This document shows positions 1 through 8,904 of a DNA stretch of 64,000 nt, piece by piece. The position numbers and the translations under genes are program-made. The notes under the pieces were generated by a model. That model worked only from the letters and a program-made list of their open reading frames with translations, was not told where the DNA came from and did not search any database. The stretch's first letter is position 1, and the number at the start of each line of letters is the position of its first letter. Origin of the DNA: Grimontia marina. GTDB taxonomy: Bacteria > Pseudomonadota > Gammaproteobacteria > Enterobacterales > Vibrionaceae. The stretch covers positions 124,001 through 188,000 of the forward strand of contig NZ_FIZY01000001.1 of NCBI RefSeq assembly GCF_900060185.1. The letters run 5' to 3'.

Positions 1-2
1 CT

Positions 3-62
3 GAGGGAATGAGTAAAAACGAATATGGTCGATATTTGCAGCGTCTCATTACTAACGAATAA
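3..62 (+). CDS. rfbA: Glucose-1-phosphate thymidylyltransferase, C-terminal fragment
   Basis: Only the last 19 codons lie inside the window. The tail, with KNEYGRYLQRL close to the stop, resembles the usual C-terminus of RmlA/RfbA (a YGQYL-type motif). RmlA makes dTDP-glucose from glucose-1-phosphate and dTTP, the first step towards dTDP-L-rhamnose. The next gene, 24 bases downstream, is rfbD and rfbC follows shortly after, which supports the call. The fragment is too short for independent proof. Confidence 0.6.
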   Translation, partial: EGMSKNEYGRYLQRLITNE

Positions 63-86
63 TTATAAATATTATGTGAGGGAACT

Positions 87-941
87 ATGATACTCGTAAC
101 CGGAGCTAATGGGCTTTTAGCTAACGAAATCAGAAAGCTATCAAACGGAAAAAATGTTATTTTTGTTTTAAAAGAAGAACTAGATATTACATGTAAAAAC
201 GATGTTATGGAGTTTTTTGAAAGCAATAATGAATTCACATCAGTGATTAACTGTGCAGCAGGTGCAGATGCAGAGTTTATTGAAGAAAACCCCGATTGGG
301 GATATGAAATAACGGTGTCGGGGCCTTCGAACTTAGCCGAAGCATCAAAGCTGTTTAATTTTAAATTGATTCATATATCGACGGATTATGTCTTTGATGG
401 ACAGAAAAATACACCATATACAGAGGAAGACCTAACAAACGGGCTTTCAAAATATGGTCAATTAAAAGCAGAAGGCGAAAAAGCAATACTAGAATTATCT
501 GAATCGTGTGCGATCGTGAGAACTGCTTGGCTTTTTTCTGAACAAAAAAGAGATTTTATCGGTACAATGGAACGAATAGCGGCTAATCGAAGCAGTGTGA
601 ATGTTGTTATTGACCAAATAGGTTCGCCGACATACGCACCGGATTTAGCGAAAGCACTATTAGTTATTGCGACTGAACTTCGAGTGGGAGAGAAGGAAAT
701 TTTCCATTTTAGTAATGATGGTGTGTGTAGTTGGTATGACCTGGCTTGTCAGATAATGAAAGGTCTAAATTTAGACTGTAAAGTTGAGCCAATCTTAAGT
801 CACGAATTTCCTACGAAAGCAAAAAGACCAAACTACTCTGTTTTAAGTAAAACGAAGGTTAAAGACAGGTTCTCCATTCAGATTAGACACTATGGAGATG
901 CTCTTAACGAATGTTTAGAGAATATAAAGTCAAAAGGTTAA
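87..941 (+). CDS. rfbD: dTDP-4-dehydrorhamnose reductase
   Basis: This 284-residue short-chain dehydrogenase reduces dTDP-4-keto-L-rhamnose to dTDP-L-rhamnose with NAD(P)H, the last step of the rhamnose donor pathway in the cytoplasm. The N-terminus MILVTGANGLLA carries the GxxGxxA nucleotide-binding turn. STDYVFDG near residue 94 and the YGQLK catalytic Tyr-Lys pair near residue 123 are typical of RmlD. The length is normal for the family. GAGGGA lies about 10 bases before the ATG. It sits between the rfbA end and a glycosyltransferase gene, with rfbC one gene further on, so the rml genes are interleaved with assembly genes in one operon. Confidence 0.95.
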   Translation: MILVTGANGLLANEIRKLSNGKNVIFVLKEELDITCKNDVMEFFESNNEFTSVINCAAGADAEFIEENPDWGYEITVSGPSNLAEASKLFNFKLIHISTDYVFDGQKNTPYTEEDLTNGLSKYGQLKAEGEKAILELSESCAIVRTAWLFSEQKRDFIGTMERIAANRSSVNVVIDQIGSPTYAPDLAKALLVIATELRVGEKEIFHFSNDGVCSWYDLACQIMKGLNLDCKVEPILSHEFPTKAKRPNYSVLSKTKVKDRFSIQIRHYGDALNECLENIKSKG

Positions 942-947
942 CACCGT

Positions 948-2141
948 ATGCTGTCGAGATCTGACATTCATAAAATTGCTGAAATACTTATTCCAAGTAG
1001 GAAGATTAAAGTTTTTGGATACTACCAGTTTACCGAATCTGAATTAAAAGATAACTTCGTTCTAATAGACTCAAATATTGGTTGTAGTGATATAAGGAAT
1101 GTTATATGGTTCCTTCCCCAAATAGCAAATATTAATGCGGGCGGAATTGTTACAATATTGAAGCTTGCTCAATATTTAAGTGTAAGACTCGAGATTGATA
1201 ACATATTTGTGTTTGAAAAGAACATAAATAAACAACAGATTGATGCCGTTAATTCTATGTATCCTGGGATTAAATATGAAGTTGTTCAGTCCGGGAACCC
1301 AAAAACTTTACCTAGTGCTTGTGTTGGTATTTGTACATTTTGGACGACAGCATTTTCTCTTCTGAAATATAATAAATGCAAAAGAAAGTATTACTTGTTG
1401 CAGGATGATGAGAGAAGCTTCTATGCTAAGGGGAGTCATTATAGTTTAGTAGAATCTACCTATACATTTGGTTTTACGGGAATATCTAACTCATTTTCTA
1501 TTCAGAAAATATATCAAGAAATATCAGGAAAAGATTGTTTTGTTTATCGCCCTGGTATTGATGAATCTTTACTATCTCTTAGGGAAATTGAACGGCCTAG
1601 TGGAAAAACAAATGTTCTTGTGTATTGTAGGCCAAGTCATCAAAGAAACTGTTTCGAAGCAATTATCGTTAGCCTAAAAAATGTAGCTAGCTTTCTTGGT
1701 GATGACTATATATTTCACTTGGTTGGAGAGACTATATCTAAAAATAAGTATGATTTGAATAAACAGTTTATAGTTCATGGTAACATTTCGGATAAAATGA
1801 AGATCAGAGAGTTATATTCATCTTGCTCCTTTGGAATTAGTTTTATTACCTCGCCTACTTACTCCTATCATCAACTAGATATTATTTCATCAGGTATCTG
1901 CTTGATATCAAACCATAATGAAGAACTGAAGAAGTCTTTTGACGAAGGTTGTTTATACTTTGTCGGAGCCTCTCCAAGCGAAATTGAAATATCACTTCCC
2001 AATATTCTTACTGACCGTTCAAGTGCGGAGGATAAGATCGTGAACTCTTATAATGTAATAAGTCAATATAGTTGGGAACTATGTGGTAAAGCTATCTCTA
2101 ATATTTTGAGGAATAAATCATATGCTAAAGACTATAGTTGA
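948..2141 (+). CDS. WsaF-like (GT4-type) glycosyltransferase, probable rhamnosyltransferase
   Basis: This 397-residue cytoplasmic protein has no signal peptide. An early segment with GGIVTILKLAQYLS and a central QDDERSFYAKGSHYSL motif correspond to features of the WsaF rhamnosyltransferase family, which adds rhamnose from dTDP-rhamnose. The same two motifs recur in the C-terminal half of the large glycosyltransferase at 5412-7616, so the two are likely paralogues. It starts 6 bases after rfbD and its end overlaps the rfbC start by 20 bases, which suggests coupled translation. Acceptor and linkage cannot be read from sequence. Family assignment is fairly sure; sugar specificity is inferred from the neighbouring rml genes. 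Confidence 0.7.
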   Translation: MLSRSDIHKIAEILIPSRKIKVFGYYQFTESELKDNFVLIDSNIGCSDIRNVIWFLPQIANINAGGIVTILKLAQYLSVRLEIDNIFVFEKNINKQQIDAVNSMYPGIKYEVVQSGNPKTLPSACVGICTFWTTAFSLLKYNKCKRKYYLLQDDERSFYAKGSHYSLVESTYTFGFTGISNSFSIQKIYQEISGKDCFVYRPGIDESLLSLREIERPSGKTNVLVYCRPSHQRNCFEAIIVSLKNVASFLGDDYIFHLVGETISKNKYDLNKQFIVHGNISDKMKIRELYSSCSFGISFITSPTYSYHQLDIISSGICLISNHNEELKKSFDEGCLYFVGASPSEIEISLPNILTDRSSAEDKIVNSYNVISQYSWELCGKAISNILRNKSYAKDYS

Positions 2142-2676
2142 TTTCCCTGGATTATATGTGTTTGAACCTAAGATTTTTCATGATGGTAGAGGTTATTTTT
2201 TCGAAAGTTATAATCAAAAAATATTTAAGACCGCAGAAATTAAATTTGATGTTGTTCAGGAAAACCAATCCAGATCTAGCTATGGCACAGTTCGAGGGCT
2301 CCATTACCAAGGAGGAGAGTATCCTCAAGCAAAGTTTGTAAGAGCTGTTAGAGGTGAAATTCTGGATGTCGTTGTTGATTTGAGGGTGGAGTCGCCCTCT
2401 TACGGAAAGTACTTCTCAATTCGACTTTCAGAAGAAAACAAGAAAGGGCTATTCATTCCTGCGGGTTTTGCACATGGCTTTTCTGTGCTTTCTGAGATCG
2501 CTGAGGTGGTATATCTTTGTGATGCGCATTATGACTCAGCGAGTGAAGGTGGAATTAGATTTGACGATACTGAACTTGCTATTGATTGGATGATAGAACT
2601 ATCTGTCGCTAATGTGTCTGATAAAGATAAACAACAACAATGTTTATCTTCTTATAAATCTGAGCCTAAGTTTTAA
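2122..2676 (+). CDS. rfbC: dTDP-4-dehydrorhamnose 3,5-epimerase
   Basis: This 184-residue cupin epimerase converts dTDP-4-keto-6-deoxy-D-glucose to the L-lyxo form, the step before RfbD. The signature QENQSRSSYGTVRGLHYQ lies at about residues 47-64 and includes the conserved catalytic histidine of GLHYQ. FIPAGFAHGF near residue 113 is also a family hallmark. The length is normal. The ATG lies inside the end of the preceding glycosyltransferase gene, giving a 20-base overlap. With rfbA and rfbD it supplies dTDP-L-rhamnose to the glycosyltransferases of this operon. rfbB is presumably upstream of the window. Confidence 0.95.
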   Translation: MLKTIVDFPGLYVFEPKIFHDGRGYFFESYNQKIFKTAEIKFDVVQENQSRSSYGTVRGLHYQGGEYPQAKFVRAVRGEILDVVVDLRVESPSYGKYFSIRLSEENKKGLFIPAGFAHGFSVLSEIAEVVYLCDAHYDSASEGGIRFDDTELAIDWMIELSVANVSDKDKQQQCLSSYKSEPKF

Positions 2677-2678
2677 AA

Positions 2679-3596
2679 ATGAAAAGAATAGCTGTCTTTG
2701 CACATTATGATCGAGATAACTTAGTAGATGATCATGTTTATGCCTACATAGAGTCTCTGAAAAACTTTGTAGACAAAGTAGTGTTTGTAAGTGTTAGTAA
2801 TCCCAAGAATCTTGACATTTTAGATGGTATTGTTGATGAAATAATCGTCAGGGAAAATGTTGGATATGATTTCATGAGCTGGAGTCAGGGCATAGCGTCA
2901 CAATCAAACATGTTTGATTTTGATGAGTTAATTCTGTGCAATGACAGCTGCTATGGACCCCTTCGCTCTTTTGAAGATGTTTTTAACGAGATGTCTACTC
3001 GTGGAGTCGATGTTTGGGGGATAACAGATAGCTCTCAGATAAGCTATCACCTACAAAGCTATTTTCTTGTATTTAACCGGGCGGCATTCTCGTCTGATGT
3101 GTTTGTAAACTTTATGACAGGAATAAAGCATGAGGAAAGTAAGTTCGACGTCGTAGAAAAGTATGAAGTAGGGCTAACGTCTTGCCTTATTTCTAATGGA
3201 TTTAAGGTGGACAGTCTTATTAAATCAAAAGAAATAGTATCTCAGTTAGATACTAGTAAGGTATATAAAGACAAAATTAGACGTGTCGCATTGCTGCTAA
3301 AAAAAAATATTTTGGATGAGAAGGGATTTAGAAAAAAAATTATTGGTGTTGTAAGTCTTATACGAAATTACTATACAAAATTAGTAGAGTTTTCTTTGGC
3401 TGACAACTCAAATATAAAGTTTGTCGCCTGGAAGGAGTTGATTAATGCTGGCGACCCCTTCGTTAAGGTCATGCTATTAAGAGACAATCCCTCTAATGTC
3501 CCTGATTTAGACGATTGGCCAGCGGAGATAAAAAAAGTATCAAATTACAATATTGAATTAATAAGTAAGCACTTATCTCGAGTAAGAAATGATTGA
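2679..3596 (+). CDS. RgpF-like rhamnan synthesis protein
   Basis: This 305-residue protein resembles the rhamnan synthesis protein F family (RgpF), first known from streptococcal rhamnose-glucose polysaccharides. Characteristic parts are the N-terminal FAHYDRDN, the block ENVGYDFMSWSQG and LCNDSCYGPL, which matches the NDSxYGPL family motif. No membrane segment is evident. It starts 2 bases after rfbC and overlaps the ABC transporter start by 8 bases. Members are probable glycosyltransferases that extend rhamnose polymers. The exact linkage is unknown here. Confidence 0.75.
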   Translation: MKRIAVFAHYDRDNLVDDHVYAYIESLKNFVDKVVFVSVSNPKNLDILDGIVDEIIVRENVGYDFMSWSQGIASQSNMFDFDELILCNDSCYGPLRSFEDVFNEMSTRGVDVWGITDSSQISYHLQSYFLVFNRAAFSSDVFVNFMTGIKHEESKFDVVEKYEVGLTSCLISNGFKVDSLIKSKEIVSQLDTSKVYKDKIRRVALLLKKNILDEKGFRKKIIGVVSLIRNYYTKLVEFSLADNSNIKFVAWKELINAGDPFVKVMLLRDNPSNVPDLDDWPAEIKKVSNYNIELISKHLSRVRND

Positions 3597-5385
3597 TTTA
3601 ACATTAAGATTTATGAAGCTTTTTGATAAAAGGCTTACATTTGATTTCTCAATGATTATTGTGGGGTCAATAATTTCAGGGTTGCTTGAGCTGTTTGGTA
3701 TTATGCTTATATTGCCATTTGTTCAAGTAGCCATAGATCCTGTGTCGACACTAGAGAATAGTAACCTTATTTCAAAATTGTACGAACTCTTAGGATTGGC
3801 ATCACCATCATCTTTGATCTATGTGATTGGCCTTCTCTGCGGTGCAAGCTTTATACTTAAAGATGTTTATATGCTCGCTTTCCAGCACTATCAGTTCAGT
3901 TTGGTAACCAGATGGCGAAATGAGTTGTCAGAGAAATTCATGACAGCATATCTTAATCTAAATTATCGATATCATTTGAGGCAAGCGTCAACATCAATAA
4001 TAAATACTCTTACATCTACTGTTTCAGCTGCAGTAAATGGTTTTCTTTTACAAGTGCTTTTTATTATTTCCTACAGTATCGTAGCTGTCTTCTTAATTTT
4101 GTACATGGTTTCAAACTTTCCTGAAGCAACAATTGCTACAAGTGTTTGTATATTTGTGCTTATAACAGCACAGCTAAAAATGTTGAAAAAAGCCAACGAA
4201 CGAATATCAAGAGAAAGTGTCGCGGTAAAAGAAGAAAACTTGGGGAACTTAAAGCAATCAATCGAAGCTATTAAGGAAACGAAGATGTTCTTACGCGAGT
4301 CCTTTTTTTCTGACTTGTTTAGGTATTCAAATCGCCGGGTTACTGAAAACGAACGTCTTGCGAATTTAATACAGTATATCCCACTCTACTTGACAGAGAT
4401 AATTATAATTCTAGCGTTAATCGTCATGGTTTGTACTTCAGTTTACTTCAATAGTGGAGATGGTAATCACTTCGCAGGTTTAGCTATTCTCGTTGCTATC
4501 GCTTTCAGATTGACCCCTGTAATAAACCGTATACTGACATCCTATTCTCAAGTTCGTGCGTCAATGGAGTCCGTAAAAGTACTCATTAGAGAGTTTAGTG
4601 AAATCTCAACCCAGCAAGATACATGTGTTACAAGTGATAAGCAGTCATCGGTTTTTAAAGAGAGTATTTCACTTAATAACGTATACTTTGCATATAACGA
4701 TGTAGATGTATTATTAAATATCAACGTTGATATTAAAAAAGGTGAGTTTGTGGGCGTAGTCGGCCATTCTGGTTCGGGTAAGACCACTATAGTTGATATT
4801 TTGATGGGGTTGCTTAAACCAAGACAGGGTAAGTTACTCATCGATGGCAAAGAAGCAACAGAGAGCGATGTAAGAGCATTAAGAAATAGCATTGGCTATG
4901 TGCCTCAGAATCCATTTATTGGAGACCTTTCTGTTAAACAAAACATTGCTTATGGAAACCAAACATCCGATATCGATGAAGATCGTGTGAATGAAGTACT
5001 GAAACTGGTTGGTCTCTATGAGTTTTTCGATTCAAAACCTGAGAAGCTCAATTTTAAGCTTGGAGAATCCGGTAAAAGGTTATCTGGAGGACAAAAGCAA
5101 AGAATCGCTATTGCAAGGGCTTTATATTCCTCACCAGAAATTATTGTTTTAGATGAGGCAACTTCAGCACTTGATGTCGCAAGTGAGAGTGAAATATCAA
5201 AAGCGATTAGTAATTTAAAAGGTAAGACAACAATTATTGCGATTGCGCATCGTTTGTCGACGATAAGAAGCTCTGATCGAATTATACTGGTTAATTGGGG
5301 TGAAATTGAAGACACGGACTCGTTTGAGTCTTTAGTTGATAATAATGTTAACTTTGCGAATCTTGTGTCGCTTTCAAAACTTTAA
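3589..5385 (+). CDS. ABC exporter (fused TMD-NBD), PglK/MsbA-type polysaccharide flippase
   Basis: This 598-residue half-transporter has an N-terminal membrane domain of about six helices (roughly residues 15-325) and a C-terminal ATPase. Walker A is GHSGSGKT near residue 392, the ABC signature is LSGGQKQR near 497, and Walker B is IIVLDEATSAL near 518 with an H-loop in AHRLST. This layout matches lipid-linked oligosaccharide flippases such as PglK and lipid A flippases such as MsbA. Its place inside a polysaccharide operon, overlapping the RgpF-like gene by 8 bases, suggests it flips an undecaprenyl-linked glycan across the inner membrane. No Wzx gene or separate Wzm/Wzt pair is visible in the window. 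Substrate is inferred from context. Confidence 0.85.
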   Translation: MIDLTLRFMKLFDKRLTFDFSMIIVGSIISGLLELFGIMLILPFVQVAIDPVSTLENSNLISKLYELLGLASPSSLIYVIGLLCGASFILKDVYMLAFQHYQFSLVTRWRNELSEKFMTAYLNLNYRYHLRQASTSIINTLTSTVSAAVNGFLLQVLFIISYSIVAVFLILYMVSNFPEATIATSVCIFVLITAQLKMLKKANERISRESVAVKEENLGNLKQSIEAIKETKMFLRESFFSDLFRYSNRRVTENERLANLIQYIPLYLTEIIIILALIVMVCTSVYFNSGDGNHFAGLAILVAIAFRLTPVINRILTSYSQVRASMESVKVLIREFSEISTQQDTCVTSDKQSSVFKESISLNNVYFAYNDVDVLLNINVDIKKGEFVGVVGHSGSGKTTIVDILMGLLKPRQGKLLIDGKEATESDVRALRNSIGYVPQNPFIGDLSVKQNIAYGNQTSDIDEDRVNEVLKLVGLYEFFDSKPEKLNFKLGESGKRLSGGQKQRIAIARALYSSPEIIVLDEATSALDVASESEISKAISNLKGKTTIIAIAHRLSTIRSSDRIILVNWGEIEDTDSFESLVDNNVNFANLVSLSKL

Positions 5386-5411
5386 TTTATAACATTAAAA
5401 ACTCGGAAATT

Positions 5412-7616
5412 ATGAATATAGATAATCCAACTATTTCGGTCGTTATGTCTGTTTATAACGGCGAAAAGTATATAGCAGAAACACTTGATTCTATTCTTGG
5501 TCAAAGTTTTATAGAGTTTGAATTAATTGTTATAAACGACTGTTCCACCGATAACTCACTTTCCATTTTGGAGAGCTATGCAGCTAGTGATGCGCGAATC
5601 CGCATTATTAACAATGCAGTCAACAAGAAACTGCCAGCTAGCCTTAATGTTGGTATTCGAGCTGCTAGAGGAAAATACATAGCTCGCATGGATGCCGATG
5701 ATATTTCCCTCTCTCATAGGTTCCAAACTCAATTTGATTTTATGGAGAGTAATCCCGAATTATCTTTCGTAGGTACTCTAGTTAAATGTTTTTATGATGA
5801 TGACAATGTGGGCAGTGCGTACGCTACGACGTCTGCTATGGAAGAAATTCATTTTAACTTTATAGATCCTTCTCACGATACTGAGCGTACAACCCAACTA
5901 ATAACCGCTGAAACCTACAAAACAACAAGAATCTGCCATAGTTCTCTTTTTGGTCGAACAGATGCATTTAAAAAAATAATGTACAGAGAGGATGTATTTG
6001 CAGAAGACTGGGATCTATACAACAGAGCTATTAATCGTGGACTTCTGATCTCGAAGGTTCCTGAAGTGTTAGTGAAATATCGAATAGTAAACACTGGGAT
6101 GTGTGGTCAGTTTAATGAACAAAGCAAAAGTGATATTCGACAAAAAATTTCAAAATTAAACAACGGGATTTTGAAAGATTGTTTTTCTAGCGGAAGTTAC
6201 AAAAATGGGCTTAAGTTCTTTTGGTATCACTACTGTAGGTTTTATCTGGCTACGTTCGTACTGTTTTTAAGAAGAGTTTTCGGGATTGTCGTTATGCGCC
6301 CCTTGTTTAAAGTAATGAAGGCAATTTACCATGCTTTACCGCCTAGTGCTCTAAAGTTTTTGTTTAGAGTTCTGTCGAAAATTAACAGATACAGGATTTT
6401 CCATAAAATTCCTGTATTCAATCGAATACTATCCATATCAATGGCTGTATTAACAGCTAATAAAGACGTTAATTTTGCAGCTTTCGAGGATTTTTCAGTC
6501 AAAAAAAGAATCAATATAGGTATTTGGACGATTGAAAAAAAATGGGCAATGGGGGGGCTAAACACCATCCTTAAAATGATCCCAACAATCATTTCTCGTA
6601 ATGAAAAGGTAAGGGTCATTAATTATGGATTGCATTCGGAAGAGTTAATCCAAGAATTTCTTGGTTTTGTTGATGAAAACTTCAAGGTAGAAGGAAAAAT
6701 TGTATCTGAACATGTAGAAGTCATCAGTGCTTCAACGTATCGAAATAATCAAATTAGATTTAACAAATCGGATCAATTCATAGCTGGATTCTGGGAGCCA
6801 GCAGAAGATTTTATTAAGTTTCGCAAGTTGCAACATTTTGAAAACGATAACTTTGTTTACATCATTCAAGATTATGAACCATCAATGCTTTATAGATGGG
6901 GCAGCGAATACATTCGGTCAAAAGCAACGTTAGAAGACAAAGGCTACTATCCAATATATAACAACTCTGTTTTTGTGTGTGGCTACATGAAGTCTCTAGG
7001 TATTATTGACGGATGGAATGACGAACAAGTTCTTCATGGTGAACCTTGCGATACTAAGCCTTTACCAGCCAGCAATATGAACACAAGTGATATCAAGCTT
7101 GTATTCTATTCTAGGCCTACAGTCGATAAAAATGTTTACGCGCTAAAAGTTGAGGCTTTAAAACTATTTATTGACCATATTACTGATAATAAACCGCAGA
7201 TGCTAAATGGTTTAGAAATAACTGGTATTGGTGAGAAGGCTGATGACATTGAGTATCGCGGTGTTACAATCAAGAATCACGGAAAAGTGGATTATAGAGA
7301 TTACGTTAATTTCTTAAAACAGTTTAATGTAGGTATGTCTTGTATTATATCGCCAGCCTTTGCGTATCCTTGTTTAGAATTCCCGCGTGCAGGCATAGTT
7401 ACTGTCGTTAACAGATTCGAAAACCGAGATTTATCTTCCTATTCTTCCAACATAGTTAGCTGTGATAACAATGTTCAGTCAATGTTTGAAAGTTTGGTTA
7501 TAGCTTCGGAAAAAATAGCAAATACAGAAGAACGTTATGAACAATCTAGCTTTGTGTTGCCAGGAGTTAATATTGAAAAGGCGACAGAAGTAATGCTTAA
7601 AGCTATGCAGGTATAA
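5412..7616 (+). CDS. Bifunctional glycosyltransferase: GT2 domain fused to WsaF-like GT4 domain
   Basis: This 734-residue protein has two modules. Residues 1 to about 250 form a GT-A fold family 2 transferase: ISVVMSVYNGEKYI at the start, then ARMDADD, the DxD metal site, near residue 93. A linker of about 100 residues follows. From about residue 370 a WsaF-like half begins with MGGLNTILKM, followed by YIIQDYEPSMLYRWGSEY, the same motifs as in the 948-2141 protein. Such fusions usually add two sugars in succession to a repeat unit. It lies 26 bases after the ABC transporter gene and 1 base before the KpsC-like gene. Domain calls are firm; donor sugars are not known. Confidence 0.85.
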   Translation: MNIDNPTISVVMSVYNGEKYIAETLDSILGQSFIEFELIVINDCSTDNSLSILESYAASDARIRIINNAVNKKLPASLNVGIRAARGKYIARMDADDISLSHRFQTQFDFMESNPELSFVGTLVKCFYDDDNVGSAYATTSAMEEIHFNFIDPSHDTERTTQLITAETYKTTRICHSSLFGRTDAFKKIMYREDVFAEDWDLYNRAINRGLLISKVPEVLVKYRIVNTGMCGQFNEQSKSDIRQKISKLNNGILKDCFSSGSYKNGLKFFWYHYCRFYLATFVLFLRRVFGIVVMRPLFKVMKAIYHALPPSALKFLFRVLSKINRYRIFHKIPVFNRILSISMAVLTANKDVNFAAFEDFSVKKRINIGIWTIEKKWAMGGLNTILKMIPTIISRNEKVRVINYGLHSEELIQEFLGFVDENFKVEGKIVSEHVEVISASTYRNNQIRFNKSDQFIAGFWEPAEDFIKFRKLQHFENDNFVYIIQDYEPSMLYRWGSEYIRSKATLEDKGYYPIYNNSVFVCGYMKSLGIIDGWNDEQVLHGEPCDTKPLPASNMNTSDIKLVFYSRPTVDKNVYALKVEALKLFIDHITDNKPQMLNGLEITGIGEKADDIEYRGVTIKNHGKVDYRDYVNFLKQFNVGMSCIISPAFAYPCLEFPRAGIVTVVNRFENRDLSSYSSNIVSCDNNVQSMFESLVIASEKIANTEERYEQSSFVLPGVNIEKATEVMLKAMQV

Positions 7617-7617
7617 C

Positions 7618-8904
7618 ATGAATCAATTTCGAGAAGAATTGGACGAGCATTTAAGGAAGTATCCTTTCGATTTATCGCTTTTAGATGGAAAGCATAGTGC
7701 ATATGGGATGTCCCTTTTTATTGAAAAGGAATTTGACGGCGAGTTTCCGAAGTTAGCTGAGAAAATACTCAATGTTTCCGATTTTTATTGTTATACCAAA
7801 GGTGAACCTGCTGATAAGGAGATAGACTTCTTTGTTATCTGGGGAGTTTCACCAGTCGACGAAAATGCTTCCAAGATACTTAGCTATGCGCAGATAAAGA
7901 AAAAGCCAATCTTGATTATTGAGGATGGTTTTCTAAGGTCTTTCTTTCCGATGAGTTTCGGGGAAGTATCTGCATCAATTAGATTGGATAATAAGGGATG
8001 TTATTATGACTCCCATCATAATTCTTCCATATTAGACTTATTAAATAGTGCTGATTTTGAGCTGAATGAATCACAGAAAGGTGAGTGTGCGGAATATATA
8101 TCTAAAATAGTCAATAATAGTCTGACCAAGTATCTTTCTCCTAAAAAACCATCTCTTCCTGATGCTGATAATGGCAAAGTTTTAGTAATCGATCAGGTTT
8201 ACGGAGATATGTCCATCGTAATGGGTGGTGCAGATACAAGCGACTTTGATAATATGCTAAAGGATGCAATCTCTGAGCATCCTGATAAAGAAATTATCGT
8301 TAAGCTTCACCCAGAGTCAATTTTAGGGATTCGCAAAGGCCATTACTCTGTCGAGGAACTCTCATCTTTTGGGGTAACTATTCTAAGCGATAATGTAAAT
8401 TCGATAGAGTTATTAAAAGAAGTAGACATAGTATATTGTGCTACCACACAAATGGGGTTTGAAGCTTTGATGTGTGGTAAACAGGTGAATGTATATGGCA
8501 AGCCGTTTTATGCGGGGTGGGGCCTTACGAGTGATCGAAAGGTCTTTTCTAACCGAAAAGCAAATAGGTCTTTAGAAGAACTTTTTTACGCAGCTTACTT
8601 ATATCAAGTGATTTACTTTAATCCTAAGAAAGCAAAAGTAACATGTTTAGATGATATATTGAACTATTTCATTGTAACCTCCCAAGACCACGACTATTTA
8701 AATGGACTAAAGCAAAAACGTTTTGATTTGCGACTTAGACACCTTGAGAAAAAGATTCTTGAAATAGAGTCTTTGAAGGATACCGCTGTCACACTTGATA
8801 AGCATGTTTATCAAATAAAGTCTAATTTTGCTTATATATTCGGAGAAAAGTTAGAGCGTATTCTAGTCAAGATTAATCGCAGGTTTTCTCAAAATGCTAG
8901 ATAG
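7618..8904 (+). CDS. KpsC-like beta-Kdo glycosyltransferase, single module
   Basis: This 428-residue protein matches one module of KpsC, which puts the first beta-Kdo residues on the phospholipid anchor of group 2 capsules. Visible family motifs are EDGFLRS, IRLDNKGCYYDS, the nucleotide-site region VKLHPE and VYGKPFYAGWGLT. Full KpsC has two such modules in roughly 670 residues, so this is a half-size, single-catalytic-module relative, as also found in some O-antigen systems where Kdo caps or links the chain. The C-terminus from about residue 370 is charged and helical, possibly a short coiled coil. It overlaps the next glycosyltransferase gene by 11 bases. Confidence 0.75.
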   Translation: MNQFREELDEHLRKYPFDLSLLDGKHSAYGMSLFIEKEFDGEFPKLAEKILNVSDFYCYTKGEPADKEIDFFVIWGVSPVDENASKILSYAQIKKKPILIIEDGFLRSFFPMSFGEVSASIRLDNKGCYYDSHHNSSILDLLNSADFELNESQKGECAEYISKIVNNSLTKYLSPKKPSLPDADNGKVLVIDQVYGDMSIVMGGADTSDFDNMLKDAISEHPDKEIIVKLHPESILGIRKGHYSVEELSSFGVTILSDNVNSIELLKEVDIVYCATTQMGFEALMCGKQVNVYGKPFYAGWGLTSDRKVFSNRKANRSLEELFYAAYLYQVIYFNPKKAKVTCLDDILNYFIVTSQDHDYLNGLKQKRFDLRLRHLEKKILEIESLKDTAVTLDKHVYQIKSNFAYIFGEKLERILVKINRRFSQNAR

